From: DSYU01 sp963827605
GTDB taxonomy: Bacteria; Chloroflexota; Anaerolineae; Anaerolineales; Anaerolineaceae
Length of the DNA stretch: 64,000 bases
Reading direction: 5' to 3'
Assembly (NCBI GenBank): GCA_963827605.1
Contig: CAWHBK010000002.1
Span: 806,001 to 870,000 of the forward strand
In this document: positions 46,834 through 56,734 of the stretch, piece by piece
How the letters are laid out: each line of letters opens with the position of its first letter
How positions within the stretch are numbered: position 1 is the stretch's first letter
Notes under the pieces: model-generated
Seen by the model: only the letters and a program-made list of their open reading frames with translations
Database searches by the model: none
What the model was told of the DNA's origin: nothing
Position numbers and translations under genes: made by a program

Positions 46834-47863
46834 TAGCCCTTTTGCACATCATACCGGTTCAAAAGCGGCGCGCCGGTCAGGTAACGTCTTAAATTTTCCA
46901 GAAACATCTCGATCGCGCGCTGGTTATAATGCGAGCTCATGCCCCCAATATGGGGCGTGATGATGACGTTCGGCAGCTTCCAAAACGGAGAGTTGGCCGG
47001 CAAGGGTTCCTCCACAAAAGCATCCAGCGCGGCCCCACCAATTCTGCGTTCTTGCAGCGCCGCGAGGAGTGCGTTTTGATCGACGATCCCTCCGCGGGCC
47101 ATATTGATCAGGAACGCGGTTGGCTTCATCGCCGCCAGTTCGGCCACGCCGATCAGCCCGCGGGTTTCTGCTGTTATCGGTGCAGTGACAACCACAAAAT
47201 CGCACTCTTTTAGCATCGAACGGATTGCCTGGAAAGGATACAGGCGGTTGAACAGGTCCCCGCCCGGGTCGCCCAACCCGGGAATGATATAGCCTGTGTC
47301 TGCCGGATGCATTACATCCCGTTTGGCTGCCAGGACAGTGGCGCCAAAAGCCCGCGACCAGCCGGGCAACCTCGCGCCCGATACTGCCGTAACCGACGAT
47401 ACCCACGGTGCTGGTCCGCAGCTCCTGTGGCCGGAAGCGCTCCCACCGGTCGCGCGGCCACTCCGTCTTGGTCTGGAGCGCGCCAAGCTCAGGCAGCCGG
47501 TGGCTGAGGGCCAGTATCACGGCCAGTGCGTACTCGGCCATTTGCGGCGCGGCCGCGCCACTTAAACGTGGTGAACATCAATTCACTCTTCTTCAACAGC
47601 GGAGCATCCATCAGCAAATCGATGCCGGCCCAATGGAACTGCAGCCAGCGCAAGGCAGGCACCAGGTCGGGGGCCGGCACAACCCGGTCGGTGTACAGCA
47701 CCTCCGTGCGCGCCCAGGTTTCCTTGGGGATATCTCCCGGCTCGCGCGCCGGCAGCGCGGTAATGCGCAGGCGCGGCGAGAGCTCGCGCAGAGTCTGGAT
47801 CTCATTCTCCTGGAAGGGTACGGTTACCAGGATCTCAATGGGCGAATTTCGTTCCTTCTCCAT
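46830..47863 (-). CDS. D-2-hydroxyacid dehydrogenase, frameshifted
   Basis: The NAD-dependent enzyme begins MEKERNSPIEILVTVPFQEN. The Rossmann motif is TVGIVGYGSIGREVARL. The catalytic Arg is in NMARGGIVDQNAL, Glu follows in the usual spacing, and His is in IITPHIGGMSS. Frames change near 47560 and 47340; repaired length is about 344 residues. It interconverts a 2-keto acid and a D-2-hydroxy acid. It lies 18 bases after the CoA-transferase beta gene, so a role in hydroxyacid or glutamate fermentation is possible. Confidence 0.85.
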
Positions 47864-47881
47864 GGCAGCACGTCTTTCGGA

Positions 47882-48649
47882 TTAAGACAGGTAAATCTTG
47901 TTGGGGTCCAGCTCTTCACGCAGGATGCGCAGTTCTTCCTCACTAGGCGGCTCTGTATAGCGCAGCTGCGCGGCGACCTTGAGCTCCCAGCCGGTGTTGG
48001 CCTGGGCTTCCGCGGCGGTCACTCCAGGGTGCAGGGCGGTCAGAACCAGCTCTCCATCCGTCATCCGGTTCCAGGATGCCCAGGTTGGTCACCACCGCCT
48101 GCGGCCCGCCGCCGCGCACACCGGCTTCCTGCGCGCGAGCTCGCGGCCGCCGCATAACAAAAGCCGGCCGAGGTCTGAAAATCGACCTTTTCCGGAAAGC
48201 GTCGCTTCTGATGAGGCGTCATGATGTAACAGCGGTTGGCCCAGGCGGCAATTTCCATCGAGCCGCCCGAACCGGGCAGGCGCACCTTCGGGTGGGCATA
48301 ATCGCCGATCACCGTGGCATTGATATTGCCAAAGCGGTCGATCTGCGCTCCGCCCAGAAAACCCACATCCACATTGCCGCGCTGCAGGTAGAAAGTGAAT
48401 ACATCGTACATGCTGCATACCGCGGCTGCCCCACTCACCAGGGTCGGGTCGCCAATCGAAAGCGGCAGGCGCGCAGGCCGCGCGCCGATCACGCCGGCCT
48501 CATAAATCATGTACAGGTTGGGGGCATGCGTGCGGCGGGCCAGGTTGCAGGCCAGGTTGGGCAGCCCTACCCCCACAAAGACCACATCACCATCGCGCAG
48601 CAGCCGGGCTGAATTGATCGTCATCAATTCCGCGGCAGAGTATTCGCAT
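47882..48649 (-). CDS. CoA-transferase subunit beta (GctB-like), frameshifted
   Basis: The beta subunit of a family I CoA-transferase. Conserved text: EYSAAELMTINSARLLRDGD, VVFVGVGLPNLACNLARR, NLYMIYEAGVIGARPARLP with the probable catalytic Glu in YEAG, and VDVGFLGGAQIDRFGNINA. The ATG at 48649 lies just after the TAA of the alpha gene; one base too many follows it. Frames also change near 48120 and 48065, ending at 47882 with REELDPNKIYLS. The length is about 255 residues. With the alpha subunit it moves CoA between acyl donors and acceptors. Confidence 0.82.
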
Positions 48650-48650
48650 G

Positions 48651-49556
48651 TTAGTATTCTCCATAATCCACCATCGGCAGCCGGGCGGCTGGGTACGCTC
48701 AGGCGGGCGTGGGCTTCCTCGCCCAGTTTTTGCCAGTATGCGTCCCGGTCGGCTACCCCGTACACCCATTCTTCCAGGTAAGCGCGCAGCGCTTCAGCGG
48801 ATCTCGCTGATCTTATCCCATTCCAGGTAAAAAGCATTGTCCCGGTCATAATAGCCCTGCGTGTAGGAAGGGTGGGCCGCGTACGGCACGTGACACACAG
48901 CATCCACAATAAACTCGGGGATCAGCGTCCGGTTCGGGTCAGAGCGGATCACCGCCTCATCGACAATCTCTTCGGCGGTCAGGATCACATGTTTCGCGGC
49001 AAAAGCGGCTTCTTTCTGCTCGCCGATGATGCCCCACATGTGGGCATTGCCGCGCGCATCGGCGCGCTGCACGTGTACGATCGCCACATCCGGGATGCAG
49101 CGGCGGCACCACAATCACCTCGCGCCCGGAATATGGATCGACCACCCGGCGGATATTGGGGTTGGCCCGCTCCAGGTCGACCGCCGCGGTCTGGTTCATC
49201 GGCATAAAGGGCAGCCCGGTCGCCCCGGCCTGCAGGCGCGAGATCATGCCAAAATGGGAGTATTCTTCCCATTCCAGCTTCCCGGCTTCGATCGCTGCGC
49301 GGACGATGCGCAGCGAGCCCACCCCCGGGTTGCCCATATAGGAGAAAATCACTTTGCGGGCACAGCCGGCTGCCACCATCTGGTCATAGATCAGGTCAGG
49401 GGTGGCGCGGGCCAGGATCAGGTCCTTGCGTCCCTGGCGGATGATTTCATGCCCGGCCGCAAAGGGGATCAGGTGGGTAAAACCGGCCAGATAGATACAA
49501 TCTCCATCATGGACATATTGGGAGATTGCTTCGGTGAGAGAAGATAGTTTTGTCAT
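48651..49556 (-). CDS. CoA-transferase subunit alpha (GctA-like), frameshifted
   Basis: It begins MTKLSSLTEAISQYVHDGDC at 49556, then IYLAGFTHLIPFAAGHEII, LILARATPDLIYDQMV and VIFSYMGNPGVGSLRIVR, the glutaconate/3-oxoadipate CoA-transferase A pattern. Frames change near 49100, 48805 and 48700. In the last frame the product ends MVDYGEY before TAA (48653-48651), a C-terminus I recall as typical of these alpha subunits. The raw frame runs on into the beta gene, which would look like a fusion. The length is about 300 residues. Confidence 0.82.
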
Positions 49557-49593
49557 GAGTGGTTTGATTTCTTCCGTAGAAATCGATAGCGAA

Positions 49594-49824
49594 TTACTTC
49601 TTGTCCTGCTTCTTTCCCGAACTGCGCAAAATGCGAAAGCGCCCGGTCTCCTGGGGCGGTGGAGCGGGGTCGCGCAGCCACAGGAAAATGCCGATGCCCA
49701 GCAAAACGCCTCCAATAACCAGGTAATTGCAGGTCGGGGCTCCAGCCATATCCGAGAGGATAAAGAGCCCGATCAATCCCAGGCCTAAAATAGCAAAGAA
49801 GGTCCCAACCCGGTTTATCAACAT
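49594..49824 (-). CDS. Small two-helix membrane protein
   Basis: The 76-residue product starts MLINRVGTFFAILGLGLIGL at 49824. It has two hydrophobic helices (to FILSDMAG and TCNYLVIGGVLLGIGIFLWL) and a basic tail SGKKQDKK. The start is the first Met after the hairpin at 49840-49868; the longer frame overlaps the dehydrogenase gene. No strong ribosome-binding site is visible. I do not recognise the family. It sits between the aldehyde dehydrogenase and CoA-transferase genes. Confidence 0.65.
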   Translation of the reverse strand: MLINRVGTFFAILGLGLIGLFILSDMAGAPTCNYLVIGGVLLGIGIFLWLRDPAPPPQETGRFRILRSSGKKQDKK

Positions 49825-49839
49825 AAGGTTATAGAGATC

Positions 49840-49868
49840 GGCCGGCCTGCCCCAGCAGCAGGCCGGCC
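49840..49868 (-). terminator. Hairpin after the aldehyde dehydrogenase gene
   Basis: GGCCGGCCTG (49840-49849) and CAGGCCGGCC (49859-49868) form a perfect ten-pair GC stem with a nine-base loop, ten bases after the stop codon. No T tract follows, so it may act as a processing or partial termination site. Confidence 0.5.
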
Positions 49869-49877
49869 CATATAGAA

Positions 49878-51474
49878 TTACGCCCCGTTCCGTTTGACGA
49901 GCGTGCGGATCTGCTCGTGCATATACAGCGGCAGGTAATACAGCCCACCCGCGTTCTTTCCGGTTGCGCCAGAGCCCTTCCACCCGCCAAAGGGTTGGAA
50001 GCCCGGCCAGGCGCCGGTCGTGGCGCCCTGCGGGCGGTTGGCATAGGTTACACCGGCTTCGATTTTATCAAAGAACCACTCCACCTCCTGCGGAGAGCCA
50101 TAGAAACCGGCGGTCAGGCCGTAGCCCACATCATTTGCCAGGCGCATGGCTTCTTCGATGTTCGGACCCTGGGCAATGGTGGTGATCGGCACAAACATTT
50201 CCGTCTTCCACAGTGCGTGGTCCAGCGGGAGCTGGTCGACCAGGGTGGGCGCGCAGAAGTAGCCTTTGGCCATCTCATCCTTCGGTCAAGCACCTTCCCG
50301 CCGGTCAGGATTTTGCCGCTCTGGCTCAGATCCTCGGCGTAGTTCTGGTAATCGCGATACGAGCTGCGGTTGATCACCGGGCCGAGCGTAACGCTGCGCG
50401 TGGTCGGGTCGCCAATGCTCAGTTTGTTGGTCAGGTCTACCAGCCGCGCCACCAGTTCATCGTATACCGGTTCCTCGATAAAAACCCGCGAGCAGGCCGA
50501 GCATTTCTGTCCCTGCAGGCCAAAGGCCGAGCGGACGATGCCGATGGCCGCATCTTCCAGGTTGGCATTGCGCGAAACAATGGCCGGGTTCTTCCCGCCC
50601 AGTTCCAGGATGGTCGGCCGGATCCACCGGCCGTGGCCAAAATCGCGGAAGATCTTCATGCCGACATCGAACGAACCGGTAAAGGTGATCCCAGCCACAT
50701 CCGGGTTGTCGATCAGCGCCTGCCCAAGCGTGCTGCCCGGGCCGGTGACATAATTGAACACTCCATCCGGCACACCCGCTTCCTGCAGGCATTCGGCGAT
50801 CAGGCGCGCCGTCCAGGGCGTATCGGTGGCGGGTTTGATCACCACGGTATTGCCGGTCACCAGCGCCGCACCGGTTGGGCCGCCGGTCAGCGCGGCCGGG
50901 AAGTTGAACGGCTGAAATCACCACCCAGACCCCATATGGGCGCAGGATGGAAATGTTGGTGGAAGCGAACCCGACCAGCGGGTCGCGGTCCATCTCGACG
51001 ATATACCCGTGGTTGGCTTCCATCTGCGCGCAGGCGTAGCGGAACAGGTCGGCTGTTTCGGCCACATCACCCAGGGCTTCCATGCGGTTCTTGCCCACTT
51101 CCAGGGCCATGACCGCGCCCATCTCAAAGATGCGCCGGTCGATGATATCCGCGGCTTTGCGAATCAGCGCGACGCGCTCCTGCCAGGGCATGTGGCTCCA
51201 CATCGGGAAAGCCCGTTTGGCGGCTGCGATCGCATCGTTCGCATCCTGTGGCGGTGCCTTTTTGGAAAATGCCCAGCACCCATTCCGTATTGATGGGCGA
51301 ACGATTTTCGAACTTTTCGCTGGCAAACCGTTCTTTGCCATCGATGATCATGCCGTGTTCCTGACCAAGCTTGCCTTTAACCTTCTGCAAGGCCTCTTCA
51401 AAACGCGTGTGCAGCTCCTCGGGCGGGCTGAACATCGTTGAATAGGTCAGTTTAAATTCCGTCTCGGGTGTCAT
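49878..51474 (-). CDS. 1-pyrroline-5-carboxylate dehydrogenase-like aldehyde dehydrogenase, frameshifted
   Basis: The start MTPETEFKLTYSTMFSPPEE and EHGMIIDGKERFASEKFENR are characteristic of the RocA branch that oxidises glutamate semialdehyde to glutamate with NAD. Seen further on are GNTVVIKPATDTPWTARL, ITFTGSFDVGMKIFRDF, LELGGKNPAIVSRNAN with the general base Glu, and GLQGQKCSACSRVFIEE with the catalytic Cys. Frames change near 51255, 50910 and 50275. About 530 residues result. An AGGAGGG ribosome-binding site and a TATACT -10 lie upstream. It heads the catabolic gene series with the CoA-transferase and hydroxyacid dehydrogenase. Confidence 0.87.
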
Positions 51475-51742
51475 ACAGTTTTGTCCCTCCTGGTTTTCAA
51501 ACAATAGTCGGTCCAAATTGCCTGGGCCAGGTCGGCCGCTCAGGCGAATTTAAGTATAGTCCAACAGCGAGAGAACGTCAAAACGGATTACTTTTCATCT
51601 TGCCCAGAAGAGAGGGAAGGATATATTTATATGAAATTAAGATATTATTAAGGTTAAAATTATAGAATTAGAATATATTGTTATAAAAAGAGTTGGGGGA
51701 ATATCCAATTCTAATTACCGTTTGCAAAATCTTATAAAATCT

Positions 51743-52972
51743 ATGAAAATTGCTCTTGTCAGCCAGCCATTGGACCAGGTGACGCCACCAGTAATGAATT
51801 CCATCGGGATCTGGACGTATGAGATTGCCCGGCAACTGGCAAAATCGAATCAGGTAACCGTTTATACCCGCGCGGGTATTGCAAAACGGGGAGAGATCGG
51901 AGAGAATGTGCGCACGCAATATGTGCGCTCGTTGCCCAACCGTTGGATGTCCAAGATTTCCGACCAAATCAATGGAAGCACACCGACCCGGCGGCCTTTC
52001 TTTTCTTCTCCGCTGTATTACCTGCGTTACGGGCTGCAAATTGCGCTCGATATTCGCAAGCAGAAATATGACATTGTTCATATCCAAAATTTTTCGCAGT
52101 TTGCGCCAATCATCCGGGCCCTCAATCCGGATGTAAAAATTGCGCTTCACATGCGCTGTGAGTGGCTGACTCAGCTTGACCATACCATGATTGCCAGGCG
52201 CCTTCCCAAGACGGATCTTATCTTTGGAATTAGCGACTATATCACGAACAAGGTCCGCCAGGCCTTCCCCGAACAAAGCCCAAAATGTTTCACCATCGCC
52301 AACGGTGTGGACATCGACAAGTTTACCGGTCCGGCAGACAGGCCCGCTAGTAACCAGCAGACCATTTTAACGGTTGGGCGGATTTCACCCGAAAAAGGAA
52401 TCCATGTCCTGTTAGAAGCATTCCCTATGCTGGCAAATCGCTTCCCGGAACTCCGGCTGGTGCTGGTTGGTTCGATTGCCTCGGCAAACAAGCAATATAT
52501 TGTCGAGATGAGCGATGAGGCACAGGTAAATGCGTTAGGAAAATTCTACCAGGGCACGTACCGGGAACATTTAGATCGGCTCATCCCTGCCAATTTGCAG
52601 AACCGGGTTCATTTCCAGGGTGGGGTTGGCTACTATACAACGATCGATTTTTACCAAAAGAGCGTTATGCTGGTCAATCCATCCCTGAGCGAGTCCTTTG
52701 GGCGTAGTTTGATCGAGGGAAACGCCTGCGAACTACCTGTCATTGCCTCCCGAGCCGGTGGTATGACTGAAATCATCGAACCCGGATACAATGGGCTGCT
52801 CATCGAACCAGGCAGCGTGCAGGAATTGGCCGCGGCAATGACTCAATTGCTACAAAACAACGCGCTTCAACGCCAGATGGGTTTCAACGGGCGGAAGCGC
52901 GTGCTTGAGCGATACACCTGGGAAAAAATTGCCCATGACCTGCTCGCCAGTTACTGCGCCATCCCCTCATAA
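51743..52972 (+). CDS. GT4-family glycosyltransferase
   Basis: The 409-residue enzyme starts MKIALVSQPLDQVTPPV at 51743. The N-terminal Rossmann domain contains IGIWTYEIARQLAK. The C-terminal nucleotide-sugar domain has ILTVGRISPEKGIHVLLEAF and the GT4 motif SESFGRSLIEGNACELPVIA, followed by RAGGMTEIIEPGYNGLL. It transfers a sugar from a nucleotide donor to a glycan or lipid. The 250 bases before it are AT-rich, and its codons look more AT-rich than the neighbours. It converges with a PIG-L deacetylase gene 17 bases away. Confidence 0.88.
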   Translation: MKIALVSQPLDQVTPPVMNSIGIWTYEIARQLAKSNQVTVYTRAGIAKRGEIGENVRTQYVRSLPNRWMSKISDQINGSTPTRRPFFSSPLYYLRYGLQIALDIRKQKYDIVHIQNFSQFAPIIRALNPDVKIALHMRCEWLTQLDHTMIARRLPKTDLIFGISDYITNKVRQAFPEQSPKCFTIANGVDIDKFTGPADRPASNQQTILTVGRISPEKGIHVLLEAFPMLANRFPELRLVLVGSIASANKQYIVEMSDEAQVNALGKFYQGTYREHLDRLIPANLQNRVHFQGGVGYYTTIDFYQKSVMLVNPSLSESFGRSLIEGNACELPVIASRAGGMTEIIEPGYNGLLIEPGSVQELAAAMTQLLQNNALQRQMGFNGRKRVLERYTWEKIAHDLLASYCAIPS

Positions 52973-52988
52973 TGCAAATCACTTTTTA

Positions 52989-53820
52989 TTAGGCCCCTTT
53001 GACCAGGCGGAAAACTTCGCAATCCAGGAAGAAAAACTTTATAAACTCCCCGCCAGCCACATCTTGAAGCGTGGCCCAATCCGGGTCCTGGTTGAAGTGT
53101 GTGGTTTGCGAAACATACTGTTCCAGCGCATCTCGTTTTTGTTCCAAAACGTCGCGTACCGAAACCGCGGTTCGAAATTGGGTGATGAGGGCCATCCCAA
53201 AGCCATAGCGCAGACCGCGTTTTAACAGCCTGGAACGTTCCTCTGCGTTCGCGTTGGAAAGACCAACCAGCGGCCATTGGTGCCAGAACCAGATTGGATA
53301 CTCATACACGAGTGGCGCAGATCTTAATAAACGATCTGCTTTCAGCCGAGCAACGGCTGCCAGCACAATCAGCGCCGTCTCCCGGTGCTCATAATGAAAA
53401 TCCCAGGGCGAAGGTATATATACCTCCTGCGGCTGAATCTCGCTGAGGATTGCCTCGACCTGTTTTTGCGCGTTATGATGCTGCTGCTTGAGTTCCCCAT
53501 TTGGAATTTCAAGAAAGCGAATCTGCTCTTCCTCCACCCCCAGCACTTTACCGGCGCTGCACGCTTCCTGCATGCGCAGCGCTTTCATCGCATTCTTTCC
53601 CATGAAGCTTTTATGCGACTTGCTGCCATCCGTTAGAAAAACGATCCAGACGGGTATACCCCGCGCGGCGTTTTTGAATAATTGTCCCCCCGCACCCCAG
53701 TGTTTCATCATCCTGATGCGGAGCAAAAACAATACTGGACCCCATTGGAAGCGGACCCGGATGGTTAAGTTGGTGTAGCAGTACATCCTTATACAACTTG
53801 CGAAAATCTACTTTTCCCAC
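52989..53820 (-). CDS. PIG-L/LmbE-family deacetylase, frameshifted
   Basis: The zinc-binding motif PHQDDETLGCGGTIIQK follows an N-terminal stretch (KLYKDVLLHQLNHPGPLP). Near 53670 one A is missing from an A run; the frame then continues RGIPVWIVFLTDGSKSHKS and the second zinc site PSPWDFHYEHRETALIVL. The start is uncertain; a GTG at 53820 after GGGG fits best. The repaired length is about 277 residues. PIG-L enzymes remove acetyl groups from N-acetylglucosamine-type sugars. Pairing with the convergent GT4 gene suggests glycan or cell-wall glycolipid modification. Confidence 0.82.
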
Positions 53821-54011
53821 ATTTCCCCCAATAACAGTTCTTTTATAAATTGTGTTCTTAGAATAACCCTTTACGCAAAGATATCCCACGGGGGAATTCC
53901 CTATTCCCTCAGCGTATTATCATTAAGCGCCCCAAAATAATCGCCAAATCGAGCTAATCAAGCTCGTTTTATTGCGCTGTGTCCACTTTTCAGCTAAACT
54001 CAAGGGTAACC

Positions 54012-54792
54012 ATGAACAATATGTTTCGAGTTTTCCTGGGAATTGATGTTGGCATGGGGCCAAAGCCGGTTACATTTGTGGCCTTAGACCCCGACCAGCA
54101 GGCACTGGCCATTGGTGAAGGCGATGTGGCCGACGCACTGGCGTATGCCGCCGGGCAGACTGCCGGGGCGCTGGTGGCGGTAAACGCGGCTGCGCACCCC
54201 AATAAGGGCCGCATGACGCGCCCGGATGTTCGCCGCAGCCTGACCCCGCCGCCGGGCAAGGGCAAATTCAGCGCTCTCCGCCAGGTAGAGTATGAGCTGA
54301 TCCAGGCGGGTATGGATATTCCAGAAACGCCCGCTTCCGCCGGGAGAAGCCTGCCCTGGGTGCGGCGTGGGTTTACGCTGGTTGAAAAACTAGAAGCGAT
54401 CGGCTACCAATCCTTTCCCTGCGACGACAGCGCGCCGGACGGCGCGCGGTACTGGCTGGAAACCAACGCCAACGCCGCTTTCTGGTCTTTGATACAGGTT
54501 GTCCCCCTCGAAGCGGGTACGCTTGAGGGCCGCATCCAACGCCAGCTGGTTCTGCGAGACGAGGAATTGGATGTACCGGATGCCATGGACTTTTTTGAAG
54601 AAATAACTCGCTTCAAAATTCTAAAAAGCAGCTTACCTACCAAAAATATCTTCTCCCAACCCGAAATCAACGCCTGGATGGCCGCCCATACCGCCTGGCT
54701 GGTCGCAAACCAGCCCGAGCGGATCGCAGAAATACGGCGAGCCGGAAGAAGGCGTCATCTTCTTACCCATAAATGAGGAAAAAGAGAAATAA
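54012..54792 (+). CDS. DUF429-like protein, C-terminal frameshift
   Basis: The protein begins MNNMFRVFLGIDVGMGPKPV, and GIDVG matches the RNase-H-like start of DUF429 proteins. Conserved phrases are ALVAVNAAAHPNKGRMTRPD, LPWVRRGFTLVEKLEAIGY and ARYWLETNANAAFWSLIQ. The raw frame ends at 54776, but one base too few near 54732 hides the natural tail GEPEEGVIFLPINEEKEK that ends at 54792. The length is about 259 residues. The function is unknown. Confidence 0.7.
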
Positions 54793-54897
54793 AAACCTTG
54801 TAATCTCCCTTTCAACCCCTCGTACAATAGTGCTACAATTCACATTGTTAATGTCTTATTTGTGCACTGATGGACAGATTGAGGGAGGTAAGGTTTT

Positions 54898-55897
54898 ATG
54901 AACGTTGGCATGTGGGCGAAAGCACTCCGCATCATTCCCAAGATTAACAAAGCCGAATGGGACCGGCTGGATGTTATTTCGCGCTGGCTGATTTCTACCC
55001 GCGCGGCAGTCCTGATCATGACATTTTTCTCGGCGACCATCGCCGGTATCCTGGCCTACAGCGCCGGGATGTTCAACTGGCTCAATTATCTGCTGTTGGT
55101 GATCGGGCTGGTATTCGCCCACGCTACCAACAACCTGCTCAACGACCTGACCGATTACGAGCGCGGCGTCGATCGCGATAATTATTTCCGCACCCAGTAT
55201 GGCCCGCAGGCGCTCGAACAGGGCCTGATGACCAAACGCGAGCTGCTGGTGTACGCGGGCGTCACCGGTCTGATCGCCCTGGCAGCCGGCGCGTACCTGG
55301 TATGGCTGCACGGCTGGCTGGCGCTGGCGCTGCTGGCCGCCGGAGCGTTTTTCGTGTTGTTCTACACCTGGCCGCTCAAGTACATTGGCCTGGGCGAGAT
55401 CGCCGTGATCCTGGTCTGGGGTCCGTTGATGATTGGCGGCGGTTATTTTGTGATCACCGGGCAGTGGGACTGGAACGTGGCCCTGGCCGGCCTGCCCTAC
55501 GCGCTTGGCCCCACCACGGTAATCTTTGGCAAGCACATCGACAAGCTGCGCGAGGATAAAGCCAAGGGCATCCATACCTTACCGGTCATCATCGGCGAAA
55601 GAGCCGCCCGCTTTACCGTGACCGCGATGATTGCCCTGCAGTACCTGCTGGTAATTGCGCTGGTCGTGACCCGCTTCTTCACCCCGGCTATGCTGATCGT
55701 ACTGCTGGCGCTGATCCCCAACCGCTGGATCTTTCGAAGCCCTGGCAAAGCCCAAGCCCGAACAGGCTCCGCCTGAAGACCGCACCGGCTGGCCGATGTG
55801 GTTTGTTTCCATGGTTTTTATACACAACCGCCTGTACGGCACGTTGTTCCTGGTAGGTTTGATTGTGGATGCAGTGATCAAACGGGTACTGCTCTAA
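54898..55897 (+). CDS. UbiA-family prenyltransferase, C-terminal frameshift
   Basis: The membrane enzyme has eight or nine helices. The first Asp-rich motif is NNLLNDLTDYERGVDRDNYF and the second is GKHIDKLREDKAKGIHTLPV, both needed to bind prenyl diphosphate through magnesium. One extra T in ATCTTTCGAA near 55733 breaks the frame; repaired it continues FEALAKPKPEQAPPEDRTGW and ends VDAVIKRVLL at 55897. GGGAGGT precedes the ATG. MenA-like menaquinone synthesis is the most likely role, but lipid or tetrapyrrole prenylation cannot be excluded. Confidence 0.87.
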
Positions 55898-55948
55898 AAC
55901 ATATACAGTCGCGGGCTGGCATATTTGCCGGCCCGCGCGTTTTCCGGT

Positions 55949-56725
55949 CTATCCATACTTGCGGACCATTTCCTCAACAATCGCAATCATGTCCTTTGCG
56001 CGCTGCTCGAATTCGGTCAGCGCGCTTAGCCAGCGGTCAGCGGCAAAGTACGCCTCTTCATCTGGCTGAGGCGTATCCAGCGCGCGGCGCAGATCTTCGG
56101 CGGACGGCAGGCTGCCTGCCCCGCCCCGGTCAAGTGGAGTTAGCATGCGCAGAATTGCCATGGGGCTGTACCCGCTCTGGCGCAGCAGGCGGATGACGCG
56201 CACCCGGCCAATCTCCGCGGCGTAGTACATCCGGTACCCGTTCGCCGGGTTGCGCGGGACGGTTACCAAATTGTTGCGCTCCCAATTGCGCAGCGAATCC
56301 GCGGTAATATTCAACTGCCGCGCCACCGCACCAATCAACAGCCCCGGAGATGAATCCTGCTCAGCGACCTTGCCGAGCAGCCAGTGGTGCAAAAATTCAA
56401 CCGCGGCCTCGGCCTGCTCGCGCTCGCCGCGCACGATTTCCAAATGCTGGTAAGCCAGCTCCAGCGCGGCCGGATAATCCTGCGCGGCCGCCATGCGGAT
56501 CGTCGCAAGGATCGAGCGGCGAATGTTGGGTCCCGGCCAGCTGCCTTGCATGCCCAGCCGCGCCAGGCGCATCTGATCCTGGTGCGACTCACTGTATAAC
56601 CGGTACCCCTTTGGGCTGCGCGGCACGGGCGCGATAAAACCGATCTGCTCGTAGAACCGGACGGTATTGGGGTGGCAGCCAACAGCCTGGGCAATTTTCG
56701 CGGTGCTCAGGCGGTGATAGGGCAT
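55949..56725 (-). CDS. MerR-family regulator with two MerR helix-turn-helix domains
   Basis: The 258-residue protein has a first MerR domain at the N-terminus (LSTAKIAQAVGCHPNTVRFY, then EQIGFIAPVPRSPKGYRLY) and a second at about 125-190 (LLIGAVARQLNITADSLRNW, then RNPANGYRMYYAAEIGRVRV). Most MerR proteins have one such domain and a coiled coil plus ligand domain. The C-terminal 60 residues contain no Cys cluster. It starts nine bases after the stop of the GH65 fragment, so the two may share a transcript. The ligand and target are unknown. Confidence 0.85.
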   Translation of the reverse strand: MPYHRLSTAKIAQAVGCHPNTVRFYEQIGFIAPVPRSPKGYRLYSESHQDQMRLARLGMQGSWPGPNIRRSILATIRMAAAQDYPAALELAYQHLEIVRGEREQAEAAVEFLHHWLLGKVAEQDSSPGLLIGAVARQLNITADSLRNWERNNLVTVPRNPANGYRMYYAAEIGRVRVIRLLRQSGYSPMAILRMLTPLDRGGAGSLPSAEDLRRALDTPQPDEEAYFAADRWLSALTEFEQRAKDMIAIVEEMVRKYG

Positions 56726-56734
56726 CCAACAAGT

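Noticed and set aside
48061..49556. A fused alpha-beta CoA-transferase, because one frame reads through the subunit junction
   Set aside because: The alternative frame gives a typical alpha C-terminus (MVDYGEY, stop) followed directly by an ATG for beta, so the read-through frame is an artefact of two nearby indels.
40818..51474. Programmed frameshifting or UGA recoding as the cause of the broken genes near the selenocysteine tRNA
   Set aside because: The breaks are gains or losses of single bases at different places, often in homopolymers, with no slippery heptamers and no in-frame UGA at positions where families have Cys or Sec.
51743..53820. BshA/BshB-type bacillithiol synthesis from a GT4 enzyme and a PIG-L deacetylase
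   Set aside because: The genes are convergent, the glycosyltransferase lacks recognisable BshA-specific sequence, and no BshC or cysteine ligase is nearby.
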